From: an uncultured Lachnospiraceae bacterium
GTDB taxonomy: Bacteria > Bacillota > Clostridia > Lachnospirales > Lachnospiraceae
Length of the DNA stretch: 18,246 nt
Direction: 5' to 3'
NCBI GenBank assembly: GCA_910588775.1
Contig: CAJURH010000038.1
Span: forward strand, 1 to 18,246
Below, one piece after another: positions 1 through 7,414 of this stretch. The notes below the pieces were generated by a model. It had not been told where the DNA came from. It worked only from the letters and a program-made list of their open reading frames with translations, and did no database searches. Each line of letters opens with the position of its first letter. Within the stretch, counting starts at the first letter, position 1. A program made the position numbers and the translations under genes.

Positions 1-2
1 TC

Positions 3-3000
3 GCCATGGTCCATTCCCGGTTCAGCACCAACACCAACCCCAGCTGGGAGCGGGCCCACCCCAACCGTTTTATTGTGCACAACGGGGAGATTAACACCAT
101 TCGGGGCAACGGGGATAAAATGCTGGCCCGGGAGGAGACCATGGACAACGGGGCCCTGGGGGATGATTTGTACAAAGTGCTTCCCGTGGTGAACGCCACC
201 GGGTCTGACTCGGCTATGTTGGACAACACCCTGGAATTTCTGGTTATGAGCGGCATGCCGTTGCCTCTGGCGGTGATGATTACCATTCCAGAGCCATGGG
301 CCAATAACAAGACTATGAGTCAGAAGAAACGGGATTTTTATCAGTATTACGCCACCATGATGGAACCCTGGGACGGACCGGCGTCCATTCTGTTCAGCGA
401 CGGGGATATTATGGGGGCGGTTCTGGACAGAAACGGCCTTCGGCCATCCCGGTACTATGTCACTTCCGACGGCTATATGATCTTGTCTTCGGAAGTGGGG
501 GTTTTGGATATTGAGCCGGAGAAAATTGTGGAGAAGGAACGTCTCCATCCGGGGAAAATGTTGCTGGTAGATACAGTGCAGGGGAAAATTGTTTCTGACG
601 ACGAGCTGAAAGAATATTATGCAGGAAAACAGCCCTATGGGGAATGGCTGGACAGCCATCTGGTGACTTTAAAAGAGCTGAAAATTCCCAATAAGAGGGC
701 GCCGCTTTACACGCCCAAGGAGCGGGCAAGACTCCAGAAGTCTTTCGGCTACGCATACGAGGACTGCCGTACGTCCATTCTTCATATGGCGGCCACAGGC
801 AGTGAGGGCATTGCGGCTATGGGGGCGGATACGCCCATTCCTGTGTTGGCCAAAGGTCATGAGCCGCTGTTTCATTATTTCAAACAACAGTTTGCACAGG
901 TAACCAATCCGCCCCTGGACGCCATTCGGGAGGAGATTGTCACATCCACCACGGTTTATGTGGGGGAGGACGGAAATCTTCTGGAGGAAAAACCGGAGAA
1001 CTGCACAGTGCTGAAGGTGGAAAATCCCATACTCACTAACACAGATTTGTTGAAAATTAAGAACATGAAGCGCAGGGAATTTAAGGTGGAGACCATTCCC
1101 ATCTTATTTTACAAAAACACCAGCCTGGAAAAGGCCATTGACCGTCTGTTTGTGGAGGTGGACCGGGCCCATCGAAATGGCGCCAAGGTGCTCATTCTCT
1201 CGGACAGGGGCGTGGATGAAAATCATGTGGCCATCCCGTCGCTTTTGGCGGTATCTGCAGTGCACCAGCATTTAGTGAAGACCAAGAAGCGGACTTCTCT
1301 GGCTATTATTCTGGAATCCGGGGAGCCGCGGGAAGTGCATCATTTCGCTACGCTGCTGGGATATGGGGCCTGCGCCATCAATCCTTACCTGGCCCAGGAC
1401 ACCATTTATGAACTGATTGATGACGGGATTTTGGATAAGGATTATTATGCGGCGGTGGCTGATTATAATCACGCCATTCTCCATGGAATTGTGAAAATCG
1501 CTTCCAAAATGGGAATTTCCACCATTCAGTCTTACAGTGGCTCTCAGATTTTCGAGGCGGTGGGAATTGATAAAGAAGTGGTGGATAAATATTTCACCAA
1601 CACGGTCAGCCGGATTGGGGGCGTCACTTTGGAGGACATTGGTCGGGAAGCGGACCAGCTTCACTCGGCGGCGTTTGATTCCTTAGGACTGGAGACGGAT
1701 CTGTCCCTGGACAGCATGGGAAGGCACAAGATGCGTAGCGGTGGGGAGAGGCATTTATACAATCCCCAGACCATCCATCTTTTGCAGGAATCCACCAAGC
1801 AGGGAGACTATGCCCTGTTCAAAGAGTACACGAAACTTCTGGAAGCGGAAGAAGAGCCCAACCTTTTGCGGGATTTGATGGAGTTGAAATATCCCAAACA
1901 GGGGATTTCTCTGGAAGAGGTGGAGAGCGCCGAATCCATCATGCGGCGGTTTAAGACAGGCGCCATGTCTTACGGCTCCATTTCTCAGGAAGCCCATGAG
2001 ACGCTGGCCATCGCCATGAACCGGATTCATGGTAAATCCAACACTGGAGAGGGCGGTGAAAGTCTGGACAGACTGACGATAGGACCGGACGGGCAGAATC
2101 GTTGCTCTGCCATCAAACAGGTGGCATCCGGGCGGTTCGGCGTAACCTCCCGGTATCTGGTCAGCGCCCAGGAAATCCAGATTAAGATGGCCCAGGGCGC
2201 AAAGCCGGGGGAGGGCGGTCATCTGCCTGGCAAAAAGGTGTATCCCTGGATTGCCAAAACGCGGCATTCCACGCCGGGGGTAAGCCTGATTTCCCCACCG
2301 CCTCACCACGATATTTATTCCATTGAGGATTTGGCCCAGTTGATTTACGATTTGAAAAACGCCAATCCTGACGCGCTGATTTCGGTGAAATTGGTGGCGG
2401 AGGCCGGCGTGGGCACCGTGGCTGCCGGCGTGGCTAAGGCCGGAGCGCAGGTGATTTTGATTTCCGGGTACGACGGAGGCACTGGGGCGGCGCCGGGAAG
2501 CTCCATTTACAACGCAGGGCTTCCCTGGGAGATGGGGCTTTCGGAGACCCATCAGACATTAATCTTAAACGGATTGCGAAATAAGGTGCGCATTGAGACC
2601 GATGGCAAGCTGATGACTGGAAAGCACGTGGCCATCGCCGCCATGCTGGGAGCGGAGGAATTTGGCTTCGCCACCGCGCCGCTGATTACCATGGGCTGCG
2701 TGATGATGCGCGTCTGCAACCTGGACACTTGTCCGGTGGGCGTAGCTACGCAAAATCCGGAACTGAGGAAACGTTTCCGGGGAAAACCAGAGTACGTGGT
2801 GAATTTTATGCGGTTTATCGCGGAAGAACTGCGGGAATACATGGCGAAACTGGGCGTGCGCACGGTGGACGAACTGGTGGGCAGAACGGACCTTCTGTGC
2901 GCCCGGACAGACATTCAGGCGCAGAAAGCGCGGAAAGTGGATTTGTCCAACATCCTGTCCAATCCCTATGCGGCTGTCAAGGAGAAAGTGGTTTTCGACC

Positions 3001-3896
3001 CCAAGCAGGTCTATGATTTTGAATTGGATAAGAAGGCCGATCGGACGATTCTGATGAAGCGGTTTGCGGATGCTCTGGAAAATGGCCAGAAGCGCAGCGC
3101 GGAGCTGGACGTGGGCAACACGGACCGGACCTTCGGGACTATGTTTGGTTCGGAGATTACCAGGCGGTACGGCGATACGCTGGAAGAGGACACGTACACC
3201 GTGAAATGCCACGGCGCGGGGGGACAGAGTTTTGGCGCGTTTATTCCTAAGGGACTGACCCTGGAGCTGGTAGGCGATAGCAACGATTATTTTGGAAAAG
3301 GATTGTCTGGAGGAAAACTGGTGGTGTATCCGCCCAAAGGCAGCCGCTTCCGTCAGGATGAAAATATTATCGTGGGAAATGTGGCGCTTTATGGAGCCAC
3401 CAGCGGAAAGGCCTACATCAATGGGGTGGCTGGCGAGAGGTTCTGCGTACGCAACTCCGGCGCACTGTCGGTGGTGGAAGGCGTGGGCGACCATGGCTGC
3501 GAATACATGACTGGAGGCCGGGTGGCGATTCTGGGAAATGTAGGCAAGAATTTTGCGGCAGGCATGAGTGGCGGCATCGCCTATGTGCTGGACGAGGAAA
3601 ACAACCTGTACACCAAGACCAACAAAACAATGGTTTCCATTGAGAAGGTGACTTCCAAATACGACGTGCAGGAACTGAAATACATGATTCAGGACCATGT
3701 GGCCTATACAAATTCCGTCAAGGGAAAATTGATTTTAGATAATTTTAAGGAATATCTGCCGAAATTTAAGAAGATTATTCCCAACGATTACAATCGGATG
3801 ATCTCGGCTATCGTGAAGATGGAAGAGAAGGGGTTAAGTTCTCAGCAGGCGCAGATTGAGGCATTCTATGCCAATCAACAGGATGAGGAGGGATAA
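3..3896 (+). CDS. gltB: Glutamate synthase (NADPH) large subunit, 5'-truncated by window edge
   Basis: Large subunit of glutamate synthase: it releases ammonia from glutamine and adds it to 2-oxoglutarate on FMN, with electrons from the GltD subunit. The open frame enters at base 3 with no stop upstream, and the first visible ATG (base 6) is internal to the family, so roughly 200 N-terminal residues, including the catalytic N-terminal Cys of the glutaminase domain, lie outside the window. Numbering from that Met, the visible parts are the rest of the class II amidotransferase domain (HSRFSTNTNPSWERAHPNR, then HNGEINTIRGN), the central domain (about 240-520), the FMN synthase domain (about 590-970) with SGYDGGTGAAPGSS, the 3Fe-4S cysteines C898, C904 and C909 (Cys-x5-Cys-x4-Cys), and the C-terminal GXGXG beta-helix (about 1060-1240). 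No frameshift is seen. It is the first gene of an operon with gltD, three bases downstream. Confidence 0.97.
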   Translation, partial: AMVHSRFSTNTNPSWERAHPNRFIVHNGEINTIRGNGDKMLAREETMDNGALGDDLYKVLPVVNATGSDSAMLDNTLEFLVMSGMPLPLAVMITIPEPWANNKTMSQKKRDFYQYYATMMEPWDGPASILFSDGDIMGAVLDRNGLRPSRYYVTSDGYMILSSEVGVLDIEPEKIVEKERLHPGKMLLVDTVQGKIVSDDELKEYYAGKQPYGEWLDSHLVTLKELKIPNKRAPLYTPKERARLQKSFGYAYEDCRTSILHMAATGSEGIAAMGADTPIPVLAKGHEPLFHYFKQQFAQVTNPPLDAIREEIVTSTTVYVGEDGNLLEEKPENCTVLKVENPILTNTDLLKIKNMKRREFKVETIPILFYKNTSLEKAIDRLFVEVDRAHRNGAKVLILSDRGVDENHVAIPSLLAVSAVHQHLVKTKKRTSLAIILESGEPREVHHFATLLGYGACAINPYLAQDTIYELIDDGILDKDYYAAVADYNHAILHGIVKIASKMGISTIQSYSGSQIFEAVGIDKEVVDKYFTNTVSRIGGVTLEDIGREADQLHSAAFDSLGLETDLSLDSMGRHKMRSGGERHLYNPQTIHLLQESTKQGDYALFKEYTKLLEAEEEPNLLRDLMELKYPKQGISLEEVESAESIMRRFKTGAMSYGSISQEAHETLAIAMNRIHGKSNTGEGGESLDRLTIGPDGQNRCSAIKQVASGRFGVTSRYLVSAQEIQIKMAQGAKPGEGGHLPGKKVYPWIAKTRHSTPGVSLISPPPHHDIYSIEDLAQLIYDLKNANPDALISVKLVAEAGVGTVAAGVAKAGAQVILISGYDGGTGAAPGSSIYNAGLPWEMGLSETHQTLILNGLRNKVRIETDGKLMTGKHVAIAAMLGAEEFGFATAPLITMGCVMMRVCNLDTCPVGVATQNPELRKRFRGKPEYVVNFMRFIAEELREYMAKLGVRTVDELVGRTDLLCARTDIQAQKARKVDLSNILSNPYAAVKEKVVFDPKQVYDFELDKKADRTILMKRFADALENGQKRSAELDVGNTDRTFGTMFGSEITRRYGDTLEEDTYTVKCHGAGGQSFGAFIPKGLTLELVGDSNDYFGKGLSGGKLVVYPPKGSRFRQDENIIVGNVALYGATSGKAYINGVAGERFCVRNSGALSVVEGVGDHGCEYMTGGRVAILGNVGKNFAAGMSGGIAYVLDEENNLYTKTNKTMVSIEKVTSKYDVQELKYMIQDHVAYTNSVKGKLILDNFKEYLPKFKKIIPNDYNRMISAIVKMEEKGLSSQQAQIEAFYANQQDEEG

Positions 3897-3899
3897 GAA

Positions 3900-5393
3900 G
3901 TGGGAAAACCAACGGGATTTTTAGATTATGAGCGCAAAGTCAGCGCGGCGGAAGAGCCGAAGATGAGGATCGGACATTTTCAGGAATTCCATGCCCATCT
4001 CCCTCTGGAGGAGCAGAAGCTTCAAGGGGCCAGGTGCATGTCCTGTGGCGTTCCTTTCTGCCAATCGGGCATGACGATTGGCGGGATGGCGTCTGGTTGT
4101 CCGCTGCACAATTTAATACCGGAGTGGAACGACGCGGTGTACCATGAAAACTGGGAGCAGGCGTACCAGCGTCTGAAAAAGACCAACAACTTCCCAGAAT
4201 TCACGTCCAGGGTCTGCCCGGCCCTGTGCGAGGCGGCTTGTATTTGCAACTTGAACGGCGACCCGGTTTCCACCCGGGAAAATGAGTATGCGGTCATTGA
4301 AACCGCCTATGAAAAAGGATACGCGGCGCCCCACCCGCCCAAAGTGCGCACGGGAAAAAAGGTGGCCATTGTGGGCAGTGGCCCTTCTGGGCTGGCGGCG
4401 GCGGACCAGTTGAACAAAAGGGGGCATGAGGTGACGGTGTTCGAGCGAGACGACCGGATTGGTGGCCTGCTCCGCTATGGAATCCCCAATATGAAACTGG
4501 AAAAACAGGTCATCGACCGGAAGATTCAGGTGATGGAGGAAGAAGGAATCCATTTCGTCACCAATGCCGACGTGGGGAAATCCCACAAGGCGGCGGCTCT
4601 TCTAAAGGAATATGACCGGGTTATCCTGGCCTGTGGAGCGTCCAACCCAAGGGATCTGAAACTGCCGGGAAGGGACGCCAAAGGGATTTATTTTGCTGTG
4701 GATTTCCTCAAATCGGTGACCAAAAGCCTGCTGGATTCTGAACTTCAGGACCAGAAATTCATTCCGGTGAAAGGAAAGAAAGTGCTAGTCATCGGTGGCG
4801 GAGACACCGGCAACGACTGCACCGGAACCGCCATCCGGCTGGGGGCGAAAAGCGTCGTTCAGATTGAGATGATGCCGAAGGCCCCGGACGTTCGGGCAGC
4901 GGATAATCCATGGCCCCAGTGGCCGAAAATCTGTAAAACGGATTACGGCCAGGAGGAGGCCATCGCCCTTTTCGGTAAGGACCCCAGAGTTTACCAGACC
5001 ACGGTGACGGAATTTGTGAAAAACAAAAACGGCGAGCTGTGCCAGGTGAAAACCGTGAAGCTGGAGCCCAAGACGGATGAAAAGACCGGGCGGGTGAACA
5101 TGATTCCGGTAAAGGGTTCGGAGCAGACCATGGACGCGGACGTGGTGTTGATTGCCGCCGGATTCCTGGGCTGTCAGGATTATGTGGCCAAGGCGTTTCG
5201 GGTCAATCTGGACGGGCGCGCCAACGTGGCCACAGAGCCGGGGAAATACGAGACCAGCGTGTCCAAGGTATTCGTCGCTGGCGATATGCGCCGGGGCCAG
5301 TCCCTGGTGGTGTGGGCCATTCGGGAGGGCCGGGAAGCGGCCAGCGCCGTGGACGAAAGTCTGATGGGATACACCAACTTATCGGTGCAATAG
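3900..5393 (+). CDS. gltD: Glutamate synthase (NADPH) small subunit
   Basis: Flavoprotein subunit that takes electrons from NADPH and passes them through FAD and 4Fe-4S clusters to GltB. The 497-residue length is normal for the family. The N-terminal iron-sulfur region has C46, C49, C54 and, after a second block (FTSRVCPALCEAACICN), C106, C110, C114 and C116. The FAD dinucleotide fold starts at VAIVGSGPSGLAAA (about 155-168), followed by RIGGLLRYGIPNMKLEK. The NADPH fold is at VLVIGGGDTGNDC, and the C-terminal FAD contact is FVAGDMRRGQSLVVWAIREG. The start is GTG at 3900, chosen because AGGAGG at 3886-3891 lies eight bases upstream, inside the end of gltB; the two genes are three bases apart and surely cotranscribed. 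Related proteins exist as subunits of other reductases, but pairing with gltB settles the assignment. Confidence 0.96.
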   Translation: MGKPTGFLDYERKVSAAEEPKMRIGHFQEFHAHLPLEEQKLQGARCMSCGVPFCQSGMTIGGMASGCPLHNLIPEWNDAVYHENWEQAYQRLKKTNNFPEFTSRVCPALCEAACICNLNGDPVSTRENEYAVIETAYEKGYAAPHPPKVRTGKKVAIVGSGPSGLAAADQLNKRGHEVTVFERDDRIGGLLRYGIPNMKLEKQVIDRKIQVMEEEGIHFVTNADVGKSHKAAALLKEYDRVILACGASNPRDLKLPGRDAKGIYFAVDFLKSVTKSLLDSELQDQKFIPVKGKKVLVIGGGDTGNDCTGTAIRLGAKSVVQIEMMPKAPDVRAADNPWPQWPKICKTDYGQEEAIALFGKDPRVYQTTVTEFVKNKNGELCQVKTVKLEPKTDEKTGRVNMIPVKGSEQTMDADVVLIAAGFLGCQDYVAKAFRVNLDGRANVATEPGKYETSVSKVFVAGDMRRGQSLVVWAIREGREAASAVDESLMGYTNLSVQ

Positions 5394-5399
5394 AGTGAG

Positions 5400-5431
5400 T
5401 CAAAGGGCCGTCGCAGTTGAGGGCCCTTTGA
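5400..5431. terminator. Hairpin between convergent gltD and the PP-loop gene
   Basis: A perfect 10-base inverted repeat, TCAAAGGGCC (5400-5409) and GGCCCTTTGA (5422-5431), with a 12-base loop. It begins seven bases after the gltD stop and abuts the stop codon of the opposing gene at 5432. Neither strand has a clear T-run after the stem, so it is either a weak bidirectional terminator or an RNA 3'-end stabilising hairpin. Confidence 0.6.
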
Positions 5432-6370
5432 TCATATGGAGGAAAATATCTGTTGGCAAAACTCTTTTTGGATTTCATCGGGTATTTCCCGGAACCTCTC
5501 CAGGTCTCGTCTGGCGATTCGATCCGCCTGATCTGGGGTCAATTCTCCTTTTCGCGCCAGAACCGCCAATTCCCCTGTTCGGATGGGAAATCCTCTCTTT
5601 TCGATGTGCATTTTTTCTGCCATGAGGTATGCAGAACATTCGGGATGGGCGCAATCTCTTTGCGGGCGCGTCCATCCGGTTTTCCGTTCCAAAAACCGCA
5701 GCAGGTCTTTTTCCCGAATGTCGTGGTAGGCGAAATAAGATATAAATTCAATCTGTTTATCTGTCCGGTCCATTCCTTTCAGTGGAAAGAAAGCGTCAAA
5801 AGGTTCCAGGTTTTCTGCGCTGTCCGCGTACTGCAGAATTTGTTCTTTCGGCCTTCCGTTTAGGATTAGTGGGATTCGGTTTTGTTCCGCAAACAGACGG
5901 CTGTAGGAATGCATATAGTGGCTGCAGACAGAGCAGAGATTGCGCCCGGCCTTTATGCAGGCGGCGTATTTTTTCTTTAATTTCTCATCGTTCATGGAAA
6001 ACGTTACGTGATCCATATGTAATTTTGACAAAAGGTTTTTGATGTTTTGTTTTCCATATTCTGTGGCAAAGCCATTGTCAAAAGTAAAAGCCAGCACACG
6101 CATGCCATAGCGTTTCTTAAGCTGGTAAACCATATATGCGCTGTTTTTTCCGCCGTTTACGCCCGCCAGGCAGTCATATTTGGCGCCCAGGGCTTTCGCT
6201 TTATTTTTTCCGATTTCCATCTTCATCAGGAAGGATTTCTCCAGTGCGTTTTTTTGTTTTAGCACGTTTTTATGTTTTTCATAGAATTCACAATAGTTGC
6301 AGATACCTGTATGATTAAATCGGATATGGGGGTAATTGCTGTATAATCCGCATTTTCGACAACGCTGCAT
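5432..6370 (-). CDS. PP-loop (alpha-hydrolase superfamily) ATPase with zinc-ribbon-like N terminus, N-acetyl sugar amidotransferase-like
   Basis: 312-residue protein of the PP-loop ATP pyrophosphatase superfamily, whose members adenylate a substrate and then transfer nitrogen or sulfur to it. The N terminus has two CxxC knuckles (C4/C7 and C24/C27, with GICNYC), as in WbpG/PseA-type sugar amidotransferases and in TtuA/TtcA-type tRNA thiolases. The PP-loop lies at 71-77 but reads VNGGKNS instead of the usual SGGxDS, followed by AYMVYQLKKRYGMRVLAFTFDNG, a typical Rossmann-like strand. A central CxxC (C146/C149, NLCSVCSHYMHS) and a late pair C240/C245 (RDCAHPEC) could hold a metal or iron-sulfur cluster. 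The start is supported by AAAGGA just upstream on the minus strand. It is monocistronic, with no polysaccharide or flagellar glycosylation genes around it, so the substrate cannot be told. Superfamily membership is firm; the sugar amidotransferase label is only the closest resemblance. Confidence 0.8.
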   Translation of the reverse strand: MQRCRKCGLYSNYPHIRFNHTGICNYCEFYEKHKNVLKQKNALEKSFLMKMEIGKNKAKALGAKYDCLAGVNGGKNSAYMVYQLKKRYGMRVLAFTFDNGFATEYGKQNIKNLLSKLHMDHVTFSMNDEKLKKKYAACIKAGRNLCSVCSHYMHSYSRLFAEQNRIPLILNGRPKEQILQYADSAENLEPFDAFFPLKGMDRTDKQIEFISYFAYHDIREKDLLRFLERKTGWTRPQRDCAHPECSAYLMAEKMHIEKRGFPIRTGELAVLARKGELTPDQADRIARRDLERFREIPDEIQKEFCQQIFSSI

Positions 6371-6411
6371 TTTGATTTTCCTTTCCGTGGTTTATTTGCC
6401 ATTAAGAGATT

Positions 6412-6432
6412 GGCATATCTAAAGGATATACC
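6412..6432. repeat. Imperfect inverted repeat upstream of the PP-loop gene
   Basis: GGCATATC (6412-6419) and GATATACC (6425-6432) pair with one mismatch or wobble around a five-base spacer. The repeat sits about 40-60 bases upstream of the minus-strand start codon. It could be an operator or a small 5' leader hairpin; no family can be named. Confidence 0.35.
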
Positions 6433-6479
6433 TAAAATGTGATGGAAATACGATAATTTAACAAGATATCACATAAATA

Positions 6480-6491
6480 TTACGAAAATGT
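6480..6491. promoter_or_regulatory. Partial upstream copy of the response-regulator-like site
   Basis: TTACGAAAATGT, identical over 12 bases to the start of the better site at 6540 and exactly 60 bases upstream of it. The right half continues as TGTTT rather than TGTAA, so the dyad is degenerate. A secondary binding site is a plausible role. Confidence 0.4.
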
Positions 6492-6537
6492 TTCGCGCTG
6501 GCGGAAGGCGGCGGTTTGGAACGGCTTTGGGCGTAAT

Positions 6538-6555
6538 TCTTACGAAAATGTAAGA
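6538..6555. promoter_or_regulatory. Candidate BceR/VirR-type response regulator site
   Basis: Perfect 6-base dyad TCTTAC-GAAAAT-GTAAGA. Its core TTACG-AAAA-TGTAA differs at one base from the TNACA-N4-TGTAA pattern that I recall for BceR and VirR family regulators. It ends about 60 bases upstream of the -35 box of the efflux operon, a reasonable place for an activator. The response regulator at 14477 is of that family, so it is the natural candidate to bind here. The match is seen in the sequence; the binding is inferred. Confidence 0.5.
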
Positions 6556-6614
6556 AAAAAAGGTCGGTGAAGCGCTTTCTTTTTTTTCACTATAGAGTTA
6601 AAATTATAAGCGTA

Positions 6615-6643
6615 TTGACAAATAAACATTTATGTATTATTGT
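6615..6643 (+). promoter_or_regulatory. Sigma-A type promoter of the MacAB-like operon
   Basis: A perfect -35 box TTGACA (6615-6620), a 17-base spacer, and -10 box TATTGT (6638-6643, four of six consensus bases). The weak -10 fits a promoter that needs activation. The expected start near 6650 leaves a leader of about 42 bases before the ATG at 6692. Confidence 0.65.
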
Positions 6644-6691
6644 ATTAATCAAACAGTACAAAAGAAGGCAGAAACATTTGTGGAGGGTCAT

Positions 6692-7414
6692 ATGGAAAAA
6701 TTAATTGAGATTCAGGATATGTGCAAGATCTATAATCCGGGAGAGAACGAGGTCTGGGCCTTGAACCATGTGAACCTGGAGGTGAATGAGGGGGAGTACG
6801 TGGCGATTATTGGCCATTCCGGTTCGGGAAAATCTACCCTGATGAATATGCTGGGCTGCCTGGATGTGCCCACAAGGGGTAGGTATCTGCTCCACGGGCA
6901 GGATGTTTCTTTCATGACAGATAACGAGCTTTCCACCATTCGCAATGTGGAGATCGGGTTTATTTTTCAGGGGTTTAACCTGATTGGAAATCTGAATGCC
7001 ATAGCCAATGTGGAGCTGCCCCTGGTATACCGGGGCGTGGACCGCTGGCAGCGGCGGGAGCTGGCGGAAGAAGCGCTGTGTATGGTGGGGCTGGAAAAGA
7101 GAATGACCCATAAACCGTCGGAAATGTCCGGCGGGCAGCAGCAGAGGGTGGCCATAGCCAGAGCCATAGCGGCCCGTCCGCCGGTGATTTTGGCCGATGA
7201 GCCTACGGGAAACCTGGATTCCAAATCTACGAAAGAGATTATGGGGATTCTGAGAAATTTACATAAGGAAGGGCGCACAGTGATTCTGATTACCCACGAC
7301 GACGAGATTGCCGAGAGCGCGCGCAGGATTATCCGTATTATGGATGGGAAGATTGTAGAAGACATTCTAAATGAAAACTATGAAGAGGGGGAAGAAGTAA
7401 ATGCAAAAGAGTAA
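6692..7414 (+). CDS. ABC transporter ATP-binding protein, MacB/LolD type
   Basis: Cytoplasmic ATPase subunit powering a three-part MacB-like transporter with the two genes that follow. It has 240 residues, normal for the LolD/MacB class. Motifs in order: Walker A GHSGSGKST (41-49), Q-loop Q93 in GFIFQGFNLIGNL, signature MSGGQQQRVAIARA (from 145), Walker B VILADEPTGNLD (165-176) and switch His 202 (ITHD). The phrase GFNLIGNLNAIANVELPLVY is typical of this class. The ATG at 6692 is chosen because TGGAGGG (6681-6687) lies just upstream and because the upstream in-frame ATG at 6632 falls inside the promoter. Its last 14 bases overlap the start of the next gene. Clostridial homologues are usually annotated as macrolide or peptide exporters; the substrate is unknown here. 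Confidence 0.93.
   Translation: MEKLIEIQDMCKIYNPGENEVWALNHVNLEVNEGEYVAIIGHSGSGKSTLMNMLGCLDVPTRGRYLLHGQDVSFMTDNELSTIRNVEIGFIFQGFNLIGNLNAIANVELPLVYRGVDRWQRRELAEEALCMVGLEKRMTHKPSEMSGGQQQRVAIARAIAARPPVILADEPTGNLDSKSTKEIMGILRNLHKEGRTVILITHDDEIAESARRIIRIMDGKIVEDILNENYEEGEEVNAKE

Larger units (their letters stand above)
6371..6691. other. Divergent intergenic control region
   Basis: 321 bases between the minus-strand PP-loop gene and the efflux operon. It contains an imperfect inverted repeat GGCATATC (6412-6419) / GATATACC (6425-6432) near the PP-loop gene, two copies of TTACGAAAATGT (6480-6491 and 6540-6551), an A-tract/T-tract stem (6554-6588) and the forward promoter (6615-6643). I could not identify a convincing minus-strand promoter for the PP-loop gene. 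A possible upstream start at 6632 for the efflux ATPase would overlap the -10 box and is not used. Confidence 0.7.

Noticed and set aside
1755..3698. Long minus-strand open frames opposite gltB (up to 377 codons)
   Set aside because: They lie wholly inside the highly conserved gltB frame, show no recognisable motif and arise from third-position bias in a GC-rich coding strand.
5453..5863. Forward 136-codon frame opposite the PP-loop gene
   Set aside because: No ribosome site or motif; the minus-strand frame has clear cysteine knuckles and PP-loop structure.
6480..6551. The 12-base direct repeat as a remnant of a mobile element or target duplication
   Set aside because: No transposase, no terminal inverted repeats, and the 60-base spacing with dyad symmetry fits regulatory sites better.
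6632..6691. Upstream in-frame ATG extending the MacB-like ATPase by 20 residues
   Set aside because: It overlaps the spacer and -10 box of the promoter, and a good Shine-Dalgarno site precedes the ATG at 6692.
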